33,870 nucleotides of DNA from Azotobacter beijerinckii (lineage in GTDB: Bacteria > Pseudomonadota > Gammaproteobacteria > Pseudomonadales > Pseudomonadaceae): assembly GCF_900110885.1 (NCBI RefSeq), contig NZ_FOFJ01000041.1, forward strand, positions 1 through 33,870. Direction: 5' to 3'. The first letter of the stretch is position 1; the number at the start of each line of letters is the position of its first letter. The translations under genes were made by a program, and so were the position numbers. The notes below the pieces were generated by a model. The model was not told where the DNA came from, did no database searches, and worked only from the letters and a program-made list of their open reading frames with translations. Shown piece by piece: positions 15,946-24,919 of the stretch.

Positions 15946-17556
15946 ATGTCCATGCCTGCCAATTCGCTGCCGCAGGGGGCCGCCGCGTCGAGCCCCGATG
16001 GACCCCGAAGAGCCCTGATCCTGCCCGGAGGCGGATTGCGCCTTTCCTATGCGGCCGGTGCCTTGTCGGAAATCTTTGCGCGCGGACTCACCTTCCAGCA
16101 CATGGACGCCACCTCGGGGGGAGCACTCAATCTGGCCATGCTGTTCTCGGGGCTGGGCATCGAGGAGATCTGCCGGCGCTGGCGGACTTTGCGCATGCGG
16201 GACACCTTCTCCCCGATGCCGCTGGCCAATTATCTCCTGCCTTCGAGATTCGTGGCCGCCAGCGCTTCCAAGTCCTTTCGCAAGAAGATTTATCCGCATC
16301 TTGGAATCGACTTCGAAAGAATCAGAGCTGTGGAGGGCATCCAGGGAACCTTCAATCTCTGTGATTTCTCGACCAAGACGAACCGGGTCCTCCCTCATCG
16401 GGAGATGACGGAGGACTTTCTGGTCGCCAGCATGTCGCTACCGGCAACCTTGCCGCCCGTCGAGGTCGACGGTGTTCATTACCTGGACTCGGGGTTCATC
16501 CAAGACGCCAACCTGATGGAGGCGGTGCGGCGGGGAGCCAGCGAGCTCTGGCTCATCTGGGTGATGGGCAATGTTCCGCACTACCGCAGCGGCCCGCTGA
16601 ACGCCTATGTGCAAATGCTGGAGATGAGCGCCAACAGCGCGCTTATTAAAGAAATGCAGCACATCCGCGAGATAAACGAGCGCATTGCTCGTGGAGAGCA
16701 GCCTTATGGCCACCGGCAGCCCATTCGGCTTCATCTGATCAAACCCAGGCACCCCCTGCCTCTGGACTTGGCTCTTTATACCGGCGCCATCACCCATGAC
16801 GAGCTGATCGAAAGGGGACGGGCCGATGCGCGCGACTATTTCGCCAGCATGACCCCCGAAGGCGTTCCACTCGAACCTGAGACGTTGAAAATGACAGCAC
16901 AGAATCCCGGCTTGCAGTTCAAGGAAACCATGGCAGGCGGCTTTGCCCTGGGTGTTGGCGAGGCGGCGGAAGGGCAGGCCAGAGGCAAACGGCAGAACCA
17001 GCGGCTGGTCATGCATGCGGAGGTTCGCATCGATGACATGAGCGCCTTCGTCAGGGACCCCGAGCACAGGGGACAGCTGACGGGAAGCATCGACTTTGCT
17101 CCGCTGGGAATGGGCATGCGGGCAACCACAGGCGTATTCAATCTGTTCAAGCCTACCGATGATCCCGGCATGACCTTCATGGTTTATGAACTGGGCTTCC
17201 AGCACGAAGGCAAGGATTACTATCTGGCCGGTCGCAAGGAAGTGCGCAACGGCCCGATCTTCAGGCTGTGGCCGGAAACCACCACCCTTTACACCCGTCT
17301 CCATGAGGGCACGGACGCGAGCGGTCCGGTCGTTGGTGCCGGGACACTGAGCCTTGGCGTGACGGATCTGATGAGGCTGCTATCGACCGTCCGTATCACA
17401 GAGGCGAATGGCCTGTCGGCACGCCTGAAAACCCTGTGCAGCTTTTTCACCTTCTTTGCCCGGTCGCTCTGGGATACCTACGTAAGACATACCCAAAAAT
17501 CAAAAGAGCCTGTGAACGGACTCCCTGGAAATTCCATTAAGGGATCTCAAGAATAA
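15946..17556 (+). CDS. Patatin-like phospholipase with an extra C-terminal domain
   Basis: A 536-residue protein. The patatin domain spans about 22-300: LILPGGGLRLSYAAGAL (oxyanion glycines, 25-40), the nucleophile elbow in DATSGGALN (Ser57, variant of GTSAG) and the dyad Asp181 in YLDSGFIQDANL (DSG where DGG is usual). Both catalytic residues are kept, so acyl-ester hydrolysis is expected. Residues 325-485 form a separate beta-rich domain (MAGGFALGVG, RIDDMSAFVRDPEH, GVFNLFKPTDD, TTTLYTRLHEG). I associate this module with GMC-oxidoreductase fusion proteins of the cholesterol-oxidase group. The C-terminal 490-515 segment is hydrophobic and amphipathic and might touch membranes. It starts 3 bases after the ADC-like gene and ends 1 base before the GMC gene. 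Confidence 0.82.
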   Translation: MSMPANSLPQGAAASSPDGPRRALILPGGGLRLSYAAGALSEIFARGLTFQHMDATSGGALNLAMLFSGLGIEEICRRWRTLRMRDTFSPMPLANYLLPSRFVAASASKSFRKKIYPHLGIDFERIRAVEGIQGTFNLCDFSTKTNRVLPHREMTEDFLVASMSLPATLPPVEVDGVHYLDSGFIQDANLMEAVRRGASELWLIWVMGNVPHYRSGPLNAYVQMLEMSANSALIKEMQHIREINERIARGEQPYGHRQPIRLHLIKPRHPLPLDLALYTGAITHDELIERGRADARDYFASMTPEGVPLEPETLKMTAQNPGLQFKETMAGGFALGVGEAAEGQARGKRQNQRLVMHAEVRIDDMSAFVRDPEHRGQLTGSIDFAPLGMGMRATTGVFNLFKPTDDPGMTFMVYELGFQHEGKDYYLAGRKEVRNGPIFRLWPETTTLYTRLHEGTDASGPVVGAGTLSLGVTDLMRLLSTVRITEANGLSARLKTLCSFFTFFARSLWDTYVRHTQKSKEPVNGLPGNSIKGSQE

Positions 17557-17557
17557 G

Positions 17558-19282
17558 ATGAGCATCAAGTATGACTACGAAGCTGTCGTGATCGGCAGCG
17601 GTTTCGGCGGCTCGATCAATACCTGCCGCCTGGCCAAGCGCTGGCCGGGAGCGGTCCTGCTGCTGGAGCGTGGCAGGCGTTATCCGATGGGCTCGTTTCC
17701 GCGTTCTCCCTACGATATAGCGAACAGCTTCTGGAACCTGCTTCCCGAGCAGAGGAAGCGGCCAAAAACCATTGCAGCTCAAGAGGCTCACGGGCTGTTC
17801 GACATCAGAAACTTCGACCACATCGATGCGGTCGTCAGCGCCGGACTGGGGGGCGGTTCGCTGATTTACGCCAACGTGTTCCTGGAGCCTCCCGAGGAGA
17901 TATTCGACGACAACTGGCCGGCAGCAGCCAGGAAAGAAGCCTTGCAGCCGTACTATGCCGTCAGCAAGGAGGTATTGGGGGCGAGGCCGGTACCGCAGAG
18001 CAGCGATCCGCGGCGCAAGGTCATTCGCACCGAGCTGTTTCGGGAGTTTGCCCAATCCGAGGGGCGCGAGTCGAAGCTGCTGGACATCAATGTTTTCTTC
18101 GGCAACGACTTCGAGAATCCGACCGCCATCGGCCTTCAGGAGAAGAACCGCTACGGCGCGGTGCAGACTTCCTGCGTGTACTGTGCGGAATGCGATCTGG
18201 GCTGCAATACACACTCCAAGAACTCCCTGGATCTCAACTACCTGCATGTGGCCGAGCATCGCTATGCGGCCCGCATAGAAACCGAAGCGCTCGGGCAGAA
18301 AATCGCTCCCCTGAACGAGCGGGGCGAGGAAGATCCGTCGGCAACCGGGGAGCATGGTTACCGGGTCTACTGGCTCGATCTCAAGAACGGCCATGTCGAG
18401 TGCAGCGCACTAAGCCGTCGAGTGGTGGTGTCCGCCGGTACGCTCGGCTCCACCGAACTGTTGATGCGCTGCCGGGATCTTCACAAGACGCTGCCCGGTA
18501 TCAGCCAGCAACTGGGGCAGCACTTTTCCGCCAACGGGGATTTTCTCTCCTTCGTGATCGATGGAAAGAAACCGGCCAATCCGAACTATGGCCCGGTCAT
18601 CACCCAGGGTACGGATTACAACCTGCTCAAGGATTTCGACCGCAAGCATGCCTTCATCCTCGAGGATGCCAGTTATCCGAACTTCGCCGCCTGGTATACC
18701 GAGGGCATCCGGCCCGGACTTTCGCACTTCCATGCCTTCGTGCGCACCGTGCGGCTGATGGCTTCTCGTTTCCTGCAGGGCCTCGGTAGCGGGCATATCG
18801 GCTATGCCTTCAATGAATTGCTCAAGGGGAGCCTTTCCTACACCAGCATCGTGCTGTTGTGCATGGGGATCGACAAAGGCAACGGTGTGATGAGTCTTTG
18901 CAAGGAAGGCTTCATCCACGTGAAGTGGCCCTACCGGGACAACAGGGGCCTCTACGACGCCATCGAACGCATGGGCAAGCGCTTCCGGGACTGGACTGGC
19001 GCCAAGGTCTTCGTGCCTCTGCCGAACTGGCTATGGCCCATGAAGCGTAACGTGACCGTGCATGCGCTGGGCGGCTGCCGTCTGGCCGACAGCCCGCAGC
19101 GGGGCGTGACCAGTGCGGCGCCGGAAACCTTTGGCCAGGTGTTCGGTTATCAGGGGCTCTATGTGGCCGACGGCGCCTTGCTGCCCACCGCAGTGGGGGC
19201 AAATCCGGTGGCGACCATCAGTGCGCTTTCCGAGCGGGTGGCCGAGGGCATCACCGGGATCCGCCCCACGGCGGATCTCTGA
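17558..19282 (+). CDS. GMC oxidoreductase, cholesterol-oxidase-like, with a CxxCxxCxxxC motif
   Basis: A 574-residue flavoenzyme. Residues 10-26 (VVIGSGFGGSINTCRLA) bind FAD; SAGLGGGSLIYANVFLE (94-110) is the second GMC signature; VVVSAGTLGSTELLMR sits near 290-305. The active-site pair is likely His502 (VHALGGC) and Asn549 (VGANPVATISAL), as in cholesterol oxidase. Residues 206-216 (CVYCAECDLGC) have exact ferredoxin-like spacing C-x2-C-x2-C-x3-C and may bind an iron-sulfur cluster that passes electrons from flavin, so it may be a dehydrogenase rather than an oxidase. There is no signal peptide. The substrate is probably a hydrophobic alcohol such as a sterol, hopanoid or fatty alcohol, by inference. 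It is spaced 1 base after the patatin gene. Confidence 0.82.
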   Translation: MSIKYDYEAVVIGSGFGGSINTCRLAKRWPGAVLLLERGRRYPMGSFPRSPYDIANSFWNLLPEQRKRPKTIAAQEAHGLFDIRNFDHIDAVVSAGLGGGSLIYANVFLEPPEEIFDDNWPAAARKEALQPYYAVSKEVLGARPVPQSSDPRRKVIRTELFREFAQSEGRESKLLDINVFFGNDFENPTAIGLQEKNRYGAVQTSCVYCAECDLGCNTHSKNSLDLNYLHVAEHRYAARIETEALGQKIAPLNERGEEDPSATGEHGYRVYWLDLKNGHVECSALSRRVVVSAGTLGSTELLMRCRDLHKTLPGISQQLGQHFSANGDFLSFVIDGKKPANPNYGPVITQGTDYNLLKDFDRKHAFILEDASYPNFAAWYTEGIRPGLSHFHAFVRTVRLMASRFLQGLGSGHIGYAFNELLKGSLSYTSIVLLCMGIDKGNGVMSLCKEGFIHVKWPYRDNRGLYDAIERMGKRFRDWTGAKVFVPLPNWLWPMKRNVTVHALGGCRLADSPQRGVTSAAPETFGQVFGYQGLYVADGALLPTAVGANPVATISALSERVAEGITGIRPTADL

Positions 19283-19319
19283 CTGAAGCGGCTTTTCAAG
19301 GTATCTGGTCAGGGAAGAC

Positions 19320-20921
19320 ATGTACTTGGCCGGCAGACCCCCGTCTGCCGGCACTTTGACCAGGCTTGGGGCAATCGAGCAACGTCTGCGGGCCAACCGT
19401 TGGCCGCATCAGGACTGGATTCTTATGGAACATTTTCCCGAATTCGATGAAATCCATGTGATTTCGGACATTCACATGGGGGGCGACACCCCCGATTTCC
19501 AGATTCTCCGGGAAACCGGGCGACTCGCCGGCTATATCGGCTGGGTGGGTCAGCAGTGTCCCGAGGGCCGGGTGGCGCTGGTATTCAATGGCGATGTGTT
19601 CGACACCCTGGCTGAGCGTTCCACCGGATACATCGCCATCGAGCGGGCCGTGGAGGTCGTCGGCCGCATCATGGGCGATCCTTCCTTCAGCGGCATCTGG
19701 GATGCGCTGGCGCGTTTTGTGGCGCTGGAAGGACGGACACTGGTTTTCGTCATCGGCAACCATGACATCGAGATGTCGTTCACCGGCGTGCAGCGACTGA
19801 TCCTCAACCGGCTGGCGGGAGACGATCCGCTGAAGCGGGGGCGGATCGAGTTCTCCACCGTGGGCGCCGGCTACAGCTGTACGGTCGGTGGCGCCAGGGT
19901 CTACTGCACCCACGGCAACGAGGTGGATGCCTGGAACTACAACCATTACGAGAGTCTGGCCAGGGTTGGGCGGCGCCTGAACGCCGGCCTCGGTTTCGAT
20001 CTGGCCGAGTGGCGGCCTAATGCCGGAACGCGGATGGTCAAGGAGGTCATGAACGCGGTCAAGGAACGCTACAAATGGATCGATCTGCTAAAGCCGGAAA
20101 CCCAGGCGGCCGTCGGGACGCTGGTGGTGCTCGATCCTGCCCAGGCGAAGAAGGTTGGCGATCTGCTATCCATCTTCGGAGAAAAGGTGCTCAGCGAAAA
20201 GGACATGAACCAGCGCCTTTCCGCCGATGATCCAGTCTCCAGGTCCCCGGATCCGCTCGGTGCCGCCACGCCGGTCCAGGAGCCCTGGCTGGGGCCGAAC
20301 CTGGGAGCGGCCTCCTCGGTGCAGACGACTGCCGATGTGGATAGCCTGCTGCTTCAGGCCGAAAAAAATCTTGGCAAACCTCTGTCCCAGTTGGCGGAGC
20401 AGGATGGCCAGCTGGGAACCGGGCAATTGATCCTGGACCGCCTGACCGGCTGGATGCGCAATATCACCAAGGATGAGGCCCTGCGCCGGGCCTTGAAGGA
20501 CTGGCTGGCCGACGACAAGAGCTTCGATCTGCAGGATCGGGACGACACCTTCAAGGCGGTTACGGCCAATGTCGGACAGTCCGTCAGTTTTATCGTGACG
20601 GGGCACACCCATCTGGAGCGGGCGATCGACATGGGAGGAGGCCGTTACTACTTCAACTGTGGCACCTGGATTCGTCTGTTGCGCTTCAGCCAGGCCGTGC
20701 TCAAGGATCAGGCCTCCTTCAAACCCGTCTATGACGTATTGATGGACGGACGGATGGAAACCATCGACAGGGCGACATTCGGAGACGCTTCCTTAGTCAT
20801 GAACCAGACCAGCGCCGTGTCCATCCGCCAGGAAGGGGGGCAGGTCGTAGGTCGCCTCTACCATGTACTGGGTGACGGTACGGGGACTCCCGAAGAAATC
20901 CAGCGATTCGCGAGGCCCTGA
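19320..20921 (+). CDS. Calcineurin-like metallophosphoesterase of the operon
   Basis: A 533-residue protein with complete two-metal phosphoesterase motifs: DIH (VISDIHMGG, Asp50 and His52 from the first ATG), GDVFD, GNHD (VIGNHDIEMS), a mid His in YCTHGNEVDAWN and GHTH (IVTGHTHLER). A long helical insert of about 200 residues (roughly 225-420) lies before the final GHTH motif, unlike simple phosphodiesterases. ATG 19320 has AGGGAAG upstream; ATG 19425 (residue 36) would start just before the catalytic fold and is a fair alternative. The gap from the GMC gene is 37 bases and the CHAT gene follows by 2. The substrate is unknown; phospholipid head groups and nucleotides are possible. It is not closely similar to the phosphoesterase at 215-1036. 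Confidence 0.8.
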   Translation: MYLAGRPPSAGTLTRLGAIEQRLRANRWPHQDWILMEHFPEFDEIHVISDIHMGGDTPDFQILRETGRLAGYIGWVGQQCPEGRVALVFNGDVFDTLAERSTGYIAIERAVEVVGRIMGDPSFSGIWDALARFVALEGRTLVFVIGNHDIEMSFTGVQRLILNRLAGDDPLKRGRIEFSTVGAGYSCTVGGARVYCTHGNEVDAWNYNHYESLARVGRRLNAGLGFDLAEWRPNAGTRMVKEVMNAVKERYKWIDLLKPETQAAVGTLVVLDPAQAKKVGDLLSIFGEKVLSEKDMNQRLSADDPVSRSPDPLGAATPVQEPWLGPNLGAASSVQTTADVDSLLLQAEKNLGKPLSQLAEQDGQLGTGQLILDRLTGWMRNITKDEALRRALKDWLADDKSFDLQDRDDTFKAVTANVGQSVSFIVTGHTHLERAIDMGGGRYYFNCGTWIRLLRFSQAVLKDQASFKPVYDVLMDGRMETIDRATFGDASLVMNQTSAVSIRQEGGQVVGRLYHVLGDGTGTPEEIQRFARP

Positions 20922-20923
20922 AC

Positions 20924-22894
20924 ATGCGCGAAGCTTCCGCCATTTCCAGTGTCAAACTGGAGCTGTTACGGAGCGGGCCGGCCCATAACCAGCTGCTTTC
21001 CCCTCTGACCTCCTACATTGCGCTGTGCGGTTCCGATGGGCCGGTAACGCTGAACATGCCCTTCGAGCAGCGCCAGTTGCTGAGCCGGTTGCAACGCCTG
21101 CGTTATCAGATGGACAGGACGCAGACTTCCGAAGACCAGCGCCAGTCGGAACTGCGTGACCTGGGCGAGGTGATCGGCAAGGTGCTGGGGCTGGTACCCG
21201 GCCTGTTGTCCGAGCTGGGCAGTGCCAGTTCCACCAACGGTCGGCTCGTTCATCTGCGGCTGGTGATGTCCGCCTTCGAACTGGGCATGGTGCCTTTCGA
21301 AACCGCGATCGCGGCGGAGGGTTTTCCCGGAGCGGGGTCCCCCCTGTTCCTGCAGACGCGCATGCCGATTTGCGTTACGCGTGAATTCCGCCGTGGCCGT
21401 CCCCTGCCGATCGAATGGAACCGCGAGCCTCGCATACTCTTTGCCTTTGCGGCTCCGGATGGGTTGTATGTGCCGGCCGAGAGCCATTTGCAAGCCTTGC
21501 GGGAAGCCATCGATCCCTGGGTCAGGGTCGAGGAAGACCCCAAGGCCCGCATCGAGGAAGTCAAAAAGCATCTGACGGTGCTGCCCAATGCTTCCCTGGA
21601 GCAAATCCGGACGCTCTGCGCCTCGGGTGAGTTCACCCATGTGCACATCCTGGCCCACGGCAAATCCTTCCGGCATTGCGGGGAGGAGCGCTATGGCCTG
21701 GCCCTGTGCGCCGAGGGCGGTACGGCTGTCGACGTCGTGGACGGCGAGCGGCTGGCCATCGCCTTGATTGCCAGCGATCCGCTGGGTCACAGCCATCGCC
21801 CGACGCTGGTCAGCCTGGCGACCTGCGATTCCGGCAACATCGACTCCCCCCTGACCCCCGGGGGCAGCATCGCCCACGAGCTGCATGCCGCGGGCATTCC
21901 CTGGGTCATCGCTTCCCAGTTTCCGCTGTGGATGAAGGCTTCGGCCGTTGCCGTCAGGGAGCTGTATTCCGGACTCCTGAAGGGAGCGGATCCTCGCTGG
22001 GTGCTGTATGAACTGCGCCAGCGTCTGCGCACGGATGTTCCGGAAACCCATGACTGGGCCAGCATCGTGGCCTATTCGACCGTATCCAGGGATTTCGAGC
22101 AGCAGGTCGGTCAGTTCCGCGACCAGCAGACGCGGCGGCGGATCGAGGTCAAGTTCGACCGGATCGACGAGTTGGTCGGAGCGAACAACGAGTCCGGCAT
22201 CGAGCGTCCGAGCCTGACGGAGAGGCAGAAGCAGGAGCTGACACCGCTCTCGGCGGCGATCCGTGCGGACCTGGAAAGCTGGCGGGCCGAATCGGGATGC
22301 GTGACGCCGGGCAATACGGAAATGGCCTACCGTTTCGGCATCAGTGGCGCCTGCGAAAAGCGCCTGGGCATCGCCTTCAACCAGATAGACGAGTCGGCAG
22401 AGCAGCGGGCGTATGAAGCCTGCCGGGATTTTTATTTTCAGGCCTGGAAGCTCGATCCCTGCAACCACTGGGTCATCACCCAGTGTCTGGCGATACGGGC
22501 CATCCTGGCGCTGCGGGAAGATGAAGAGGGCCGCCCGACGGACAGGATCGAGCAGGAAGCCAGGCAACTGGCGGCCGACTACGGTGTGATCTGGCAGGCG
22601 GTTCGTCAGGTGGTCGACTGGCGCATATGCAACTTGTCGGGACGCGAACAGGCTTATGCGTATAGCACGCAGGCCGAGCTGGATCTGCTGGGGACCGTTT
22701 ATGCCGGAGCTGCTTCCGGTGAGGCGCTGAAGGGCCAACTGATCTTGAACTGCAAGGCCTTGAGGGAACGGAGCGTGACCAATGCCCAGCCGCTGGTTTC
22801 GGCACGTCGCCAGTTCCGGCGTTACCTGCAGGACTGGCCCAGCCCGCTGTGGAATGACCTGGCCAGCGCCGCGCTGGAGCACCTGTCCCAATAA
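20924..22894 (+). CDS. CHAT-domain (caspase-like) protease
   Basis: A 656-residue protein with a CHAT cysteine-protease domain at about 165-400. The His is at 245 in THVHILAHGKSF and the Cys at 301 in LVSLATCDSGN; both dyad residues are present. SIAHELHAAGIPWVIASQFPL is the typical CHAT strand-helix after the Cys. Residues 1-150 are a helical and beta leader. Residues 430-656 are mostly helical, with TPR-like character (AYEACRDFYFQAWKLDP), and may bind partners or substrate. CHAT proteases act in bacterial signalling and defence, cutting partner proteins after a trigger. It is the last gene of the operon, 2 bases after the phosphoesterase, and a terminator follows. Its target could be a protein of the operon, but this is not shown. 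Confidence 0.8.
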   Translation: MREASAISSVKLELLRSGPAHNQLLSPLTSYIALCGSDGPVTLNMPFEQRQLLSRLQRLRYQMDRTQTSEDQRQSELRDLGEVIGKVLGLVPGLLSELGSASSTNGRLVHLRLVMSAFELGMVPFETAIAAEGFPGAGSPLFLQTRMPICVTREFRRGRPLPIEWNREPRILFAFAAPDGLYVPAESHLQALREAIDPWVRVEEDPKARIEEVKKHLTVLPNASLEQIRTLCASGEFTHVHILAHGKSFRHCGEERYGLALCAEGGTAVDVVDGERLAIALIASDPLGHSHRPTLVSLATCDSGNIDSPLTPGGSIAHELHAAGIPWVIASQFPLWMKASAVAVRELYSGLLKGADPRWVLYELRQRLRTDVPETHDWASIVAYSTVSRDFEQQVGQFRDQQTRRRIEVKFDRIDELVGANNESGIERPSLTERQKQELTPLSAAIRADLESWRAESGCVTPGNTEMAYRFGISGACEKRLGIAFNQIDESAEQRAYEACRDFYFQAWKLDPCNHWVITQCLAIRAILALREDEEGRPTDRIEQEARQLAADYGVIWQAVRQVVDWRICNLSGREQAYAYSTQAELDLLGTVYAGAASGEALKGQLILNCKALRERSVTNAQPLVSARRQFRRYLQDWPSPLWNDLASAALEHLSQ

Positions 22895-23026
22895 GGGCAG
22901 ACGCGCGTTCGAAATGGACGTGACGCACGTGCGAGCGGCTCCCGGGCCTTTGCCGACGGACAGTAACGTGCAGGGTCCATAAGCGAGGCAGCCATCCCGC
23001 CCGGATCTGCAAAGCCACCGCCCATG

Positions 23027-23058
23027 AAAAACCGCCTGCCTTGCGGCCGGCGGTTTTT
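23027..23058. terminator. Bidirectional intrinsic terminator between the CHAT operon and ahpF
   Basis: AAAAACCGCC and GGCGGTTTTT flank a 12-base centre, giving A- and T-runs on both strands. It lies 132 bases after the CHAT stop (+) and 30 bases after the ahpF stop (-), so it serves both. Confidence 0.85.
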
Positions 23059-23087
23059 CGTTTTCCGGGCCCTCGAGGGGCCGACCG

Positions 23088-24653
23088 TCAGGCCGGTGCC
23101 GAGGTGCGGATCAGGTGGTCGAAGGCGCCCAGCGAAGCCTTGGCGCCTTCGCCCACGGCGATGACGATCTGCTTGTAGGGCACCGTGGTGACGTCGCCGG
23201 CGGCGAACACGCCGGGAACTGTGGTGGTGCCGTGGGCATCGGTGATGATCTCGCCGCGCTCAGTGAGCTCGACGCTGCCCTTCAGCCACTCGCTGTTCGG
23301 CAGCAGGCCGATCTGCACGAACACGCCTTCCAGCTCGACGCGGTGCGCCTCGCCGCTGGCGCGGTCCTTGTAGACCAGGCCGTTGACCTTCTGGCCGTCG
23401 CCGACCACTTCGGCGATCGGCGCGTTGAGCAGCACGGTGACATTCGGCAGGCTGTGCAGCTTGCGCTGCAGCACCGCGTCGGCACGCAGCTTCTCGCCGT
23501 GGGTCAGCAGAGTGACGTGGGCGACGATTCCGGCCAGGTCGATGGCCGCCTCGACGCCGGAGTTGCCACCGCCGATCACCGCCACGCGCTTGCCCTTGAA
23601 CAGCGGGCCGTCGCAGTGCGGGCAGTAGGCCACGCCCCTGGTGCGGTATTCCTGCTCGCCGGGCACGCCCAGCGCCCGGTAGCGGGCGCCGGTGGCGAGG
23701 ATCACGGCCTTGGCCTTGAGCGAGGCGCCGGACTCGAACTGCACCTCGTGCAGACCGCCCTTGGCGGCGGCCGGCACCAGCTTGACCGCGCGCTGCAGGT
23801 TCATGATGTCGACCTCGTACTGGCGGACGTGCTCTTCCAGGGCGCGGGCGAGTTTCGGGCCTTCGGTCTCCGGCACGGAAATGAAGTTCTCGATGTCCAT
23901 GGTGTCCAGCACTTGGCCGCCGAAGCGCTCGGCCACCACGCCGGTGCGGATGCCCTTGCGCGCCGCGTAGATGGCCGCCGAGGAGCCGGCCGGGCCGCCG
24001 CCGATCACCAGCACGTCGAAGGCCTCCCTGGCATTGAGCTTCTCCGCCTCGCGGGCGCTGGCGCCGGTGTCGAGCTTGGCGAGGATCTGCTCGAGCTCCA
24101 TGCGGCCCTGGCCGAACGGCTCGCCGTTCAGGTAGATGGTCGGCACGGCCATGATCTGGCGCTTCTCGACCTCGTCCTGGAACAACGCGCCGTCGATGGC
24201 GACGTGGCTGATCCGGGGATTGAGCACCGCCATCAGGTTCAGTGCCTGGACGATGTCCGGACAGTTCTGGCAGGACAGCGAGAAGTAGGTCTCGAAGCGG
24301 TATTCGCCGTCGAGGGCCTTGATCTGGGCGATGGCTTCCTCGCTGGCCTTGGACGGATAGCCGCCGACCTGCAGCAGGGCCAGCACCAGCGAGGTGAACT
24401 CGTGGCCCATGGGGATGCCGGCGAAGCGCAGGGAGATGTCCGCACCTGGGCGCTCGAGGGAGAAGGACGGGACGCGCGCATCCTGACCATCGGTGCGCAG
24501 GGTGATCTTGTCGCACAGCCCCTGGATGTCCTGCAGCAGACCGAGCATCTCTTGGGATTTGTCGCTCCCGTCGAGGGTAGCGACGATCTCGAAGGGCAGG
24601 GTGACGCGCTCCAGGTAGGCCTGCAGCTGGGTCTTAAGGTTGGCGTCCAACAT
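23088..24653 (-). CDS. ahpF: Alkyl hydroperoxide reductase subunit F
   Basis: A 521-residue protein of the standard AhpF length. An N-terminal tandem thioredoxin-fold domain carries CQNC (128-131), and a thioredoxin-reductase-like part holds the FAD site GGGPAGSSAAIYA (218-230), redox pair CPHC (344-347), NADPH site GGGNSG and the C-terminal FVQIGLLPNS and GVFAAGDVTTVPY. It passes electrons from NADH or NADPH through FAD and two disulfides to the peroxidase AhpC, which reduces organic and hydrogen peroxides in the cytoplasm. The start at 24651-24653 follows GAGGAG with 9-base spacing. AhpC is not in the window and no OxyR site of correct spacing was found. Next to an oxidoreductase operon it may be coincidental. 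Confidence 0.95.
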   Translation of the reverse strand: MLDANLKTQLQAYLERVTLPFEIVATLDGSDKSQEMLGLLQDIQGLCDKITLRTDGQDARVPSFSLERPGADISLRFAGIPMGHEFTSLVLALLQVGGYPSKASEEAIAQIKALDGEYRFETYFSLSCQNCPDIVQALNLMAVLNPRISHVAIDGALFQDEVEKRQIMAVPTIYLNGEPFGQGRMELEQILAKLDTGASAREAEKLNAREAFDVLVIGGGPAGSSAAIYAARKGIRTGVVAERFGGQVLDTMDIENFISVPETEGPKLARALEEHVRQYEVDIMNLQRAVKLVPAAAKGGLHEVQFESGASLKAKAVILATGARYRALGVPGEQEYRTRGVAYCPHCDGPLFKGKRVAVIGGGNSGVEAAIDLAGIVAHVTLLTHGEKLRADAVLQRKLHSLPNVTVLLNAPIAEVVGDGQKVNGLVYKDRASGEAHRVELEGVFVQIGLLPNSEWLKGSVELTERGEIITDAHGTTTVPGVFAAGDVTTVPYKQIVIAVGEGAKASLGAFDHLIRTSAPA

Positions 24654-24919
24654 GGGTTTCGACTCCTCGATGGGGGTGAAGAACTTTGATGGGTGCAACC
24701 TTACGATGGGAGGGAGAATTTTTCTAATCGATTGAACTTGTCGGGGTGATTTCGTTTTTCTATCTATGATCGACGGCGATAGGTCGGACGAGCGGCCAGG
24801 GCCATCGTGTCATGGACCTTCCGCCCCAAACGGCAGCTGGGTTCGGTACTGCGCATGGGTACAGGCCCACATGAGTGCCGCTTGCCGTTCGCAGCCGGCG
24901 CACGTCCGATTCGAGTCAC

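Noticed and set aside
20966..22891. A 641-codon minus-strand open frame
   Set aside because: It mirrors the CHAT gene, which has an intact His-Cys dyad and fits the operon.
23115..24689. A 524-codon plus-strand open frame
   Set aside because: It is the antisense shadow of ahpF.
24757..24784. Possible OxyR site upstream of ahpF (CTATCTAT...GATAG)
   Set aside because: The half-sites are separated by 11 or 15 bases, not the 7 expected for the ATAG/CTAT pattern.
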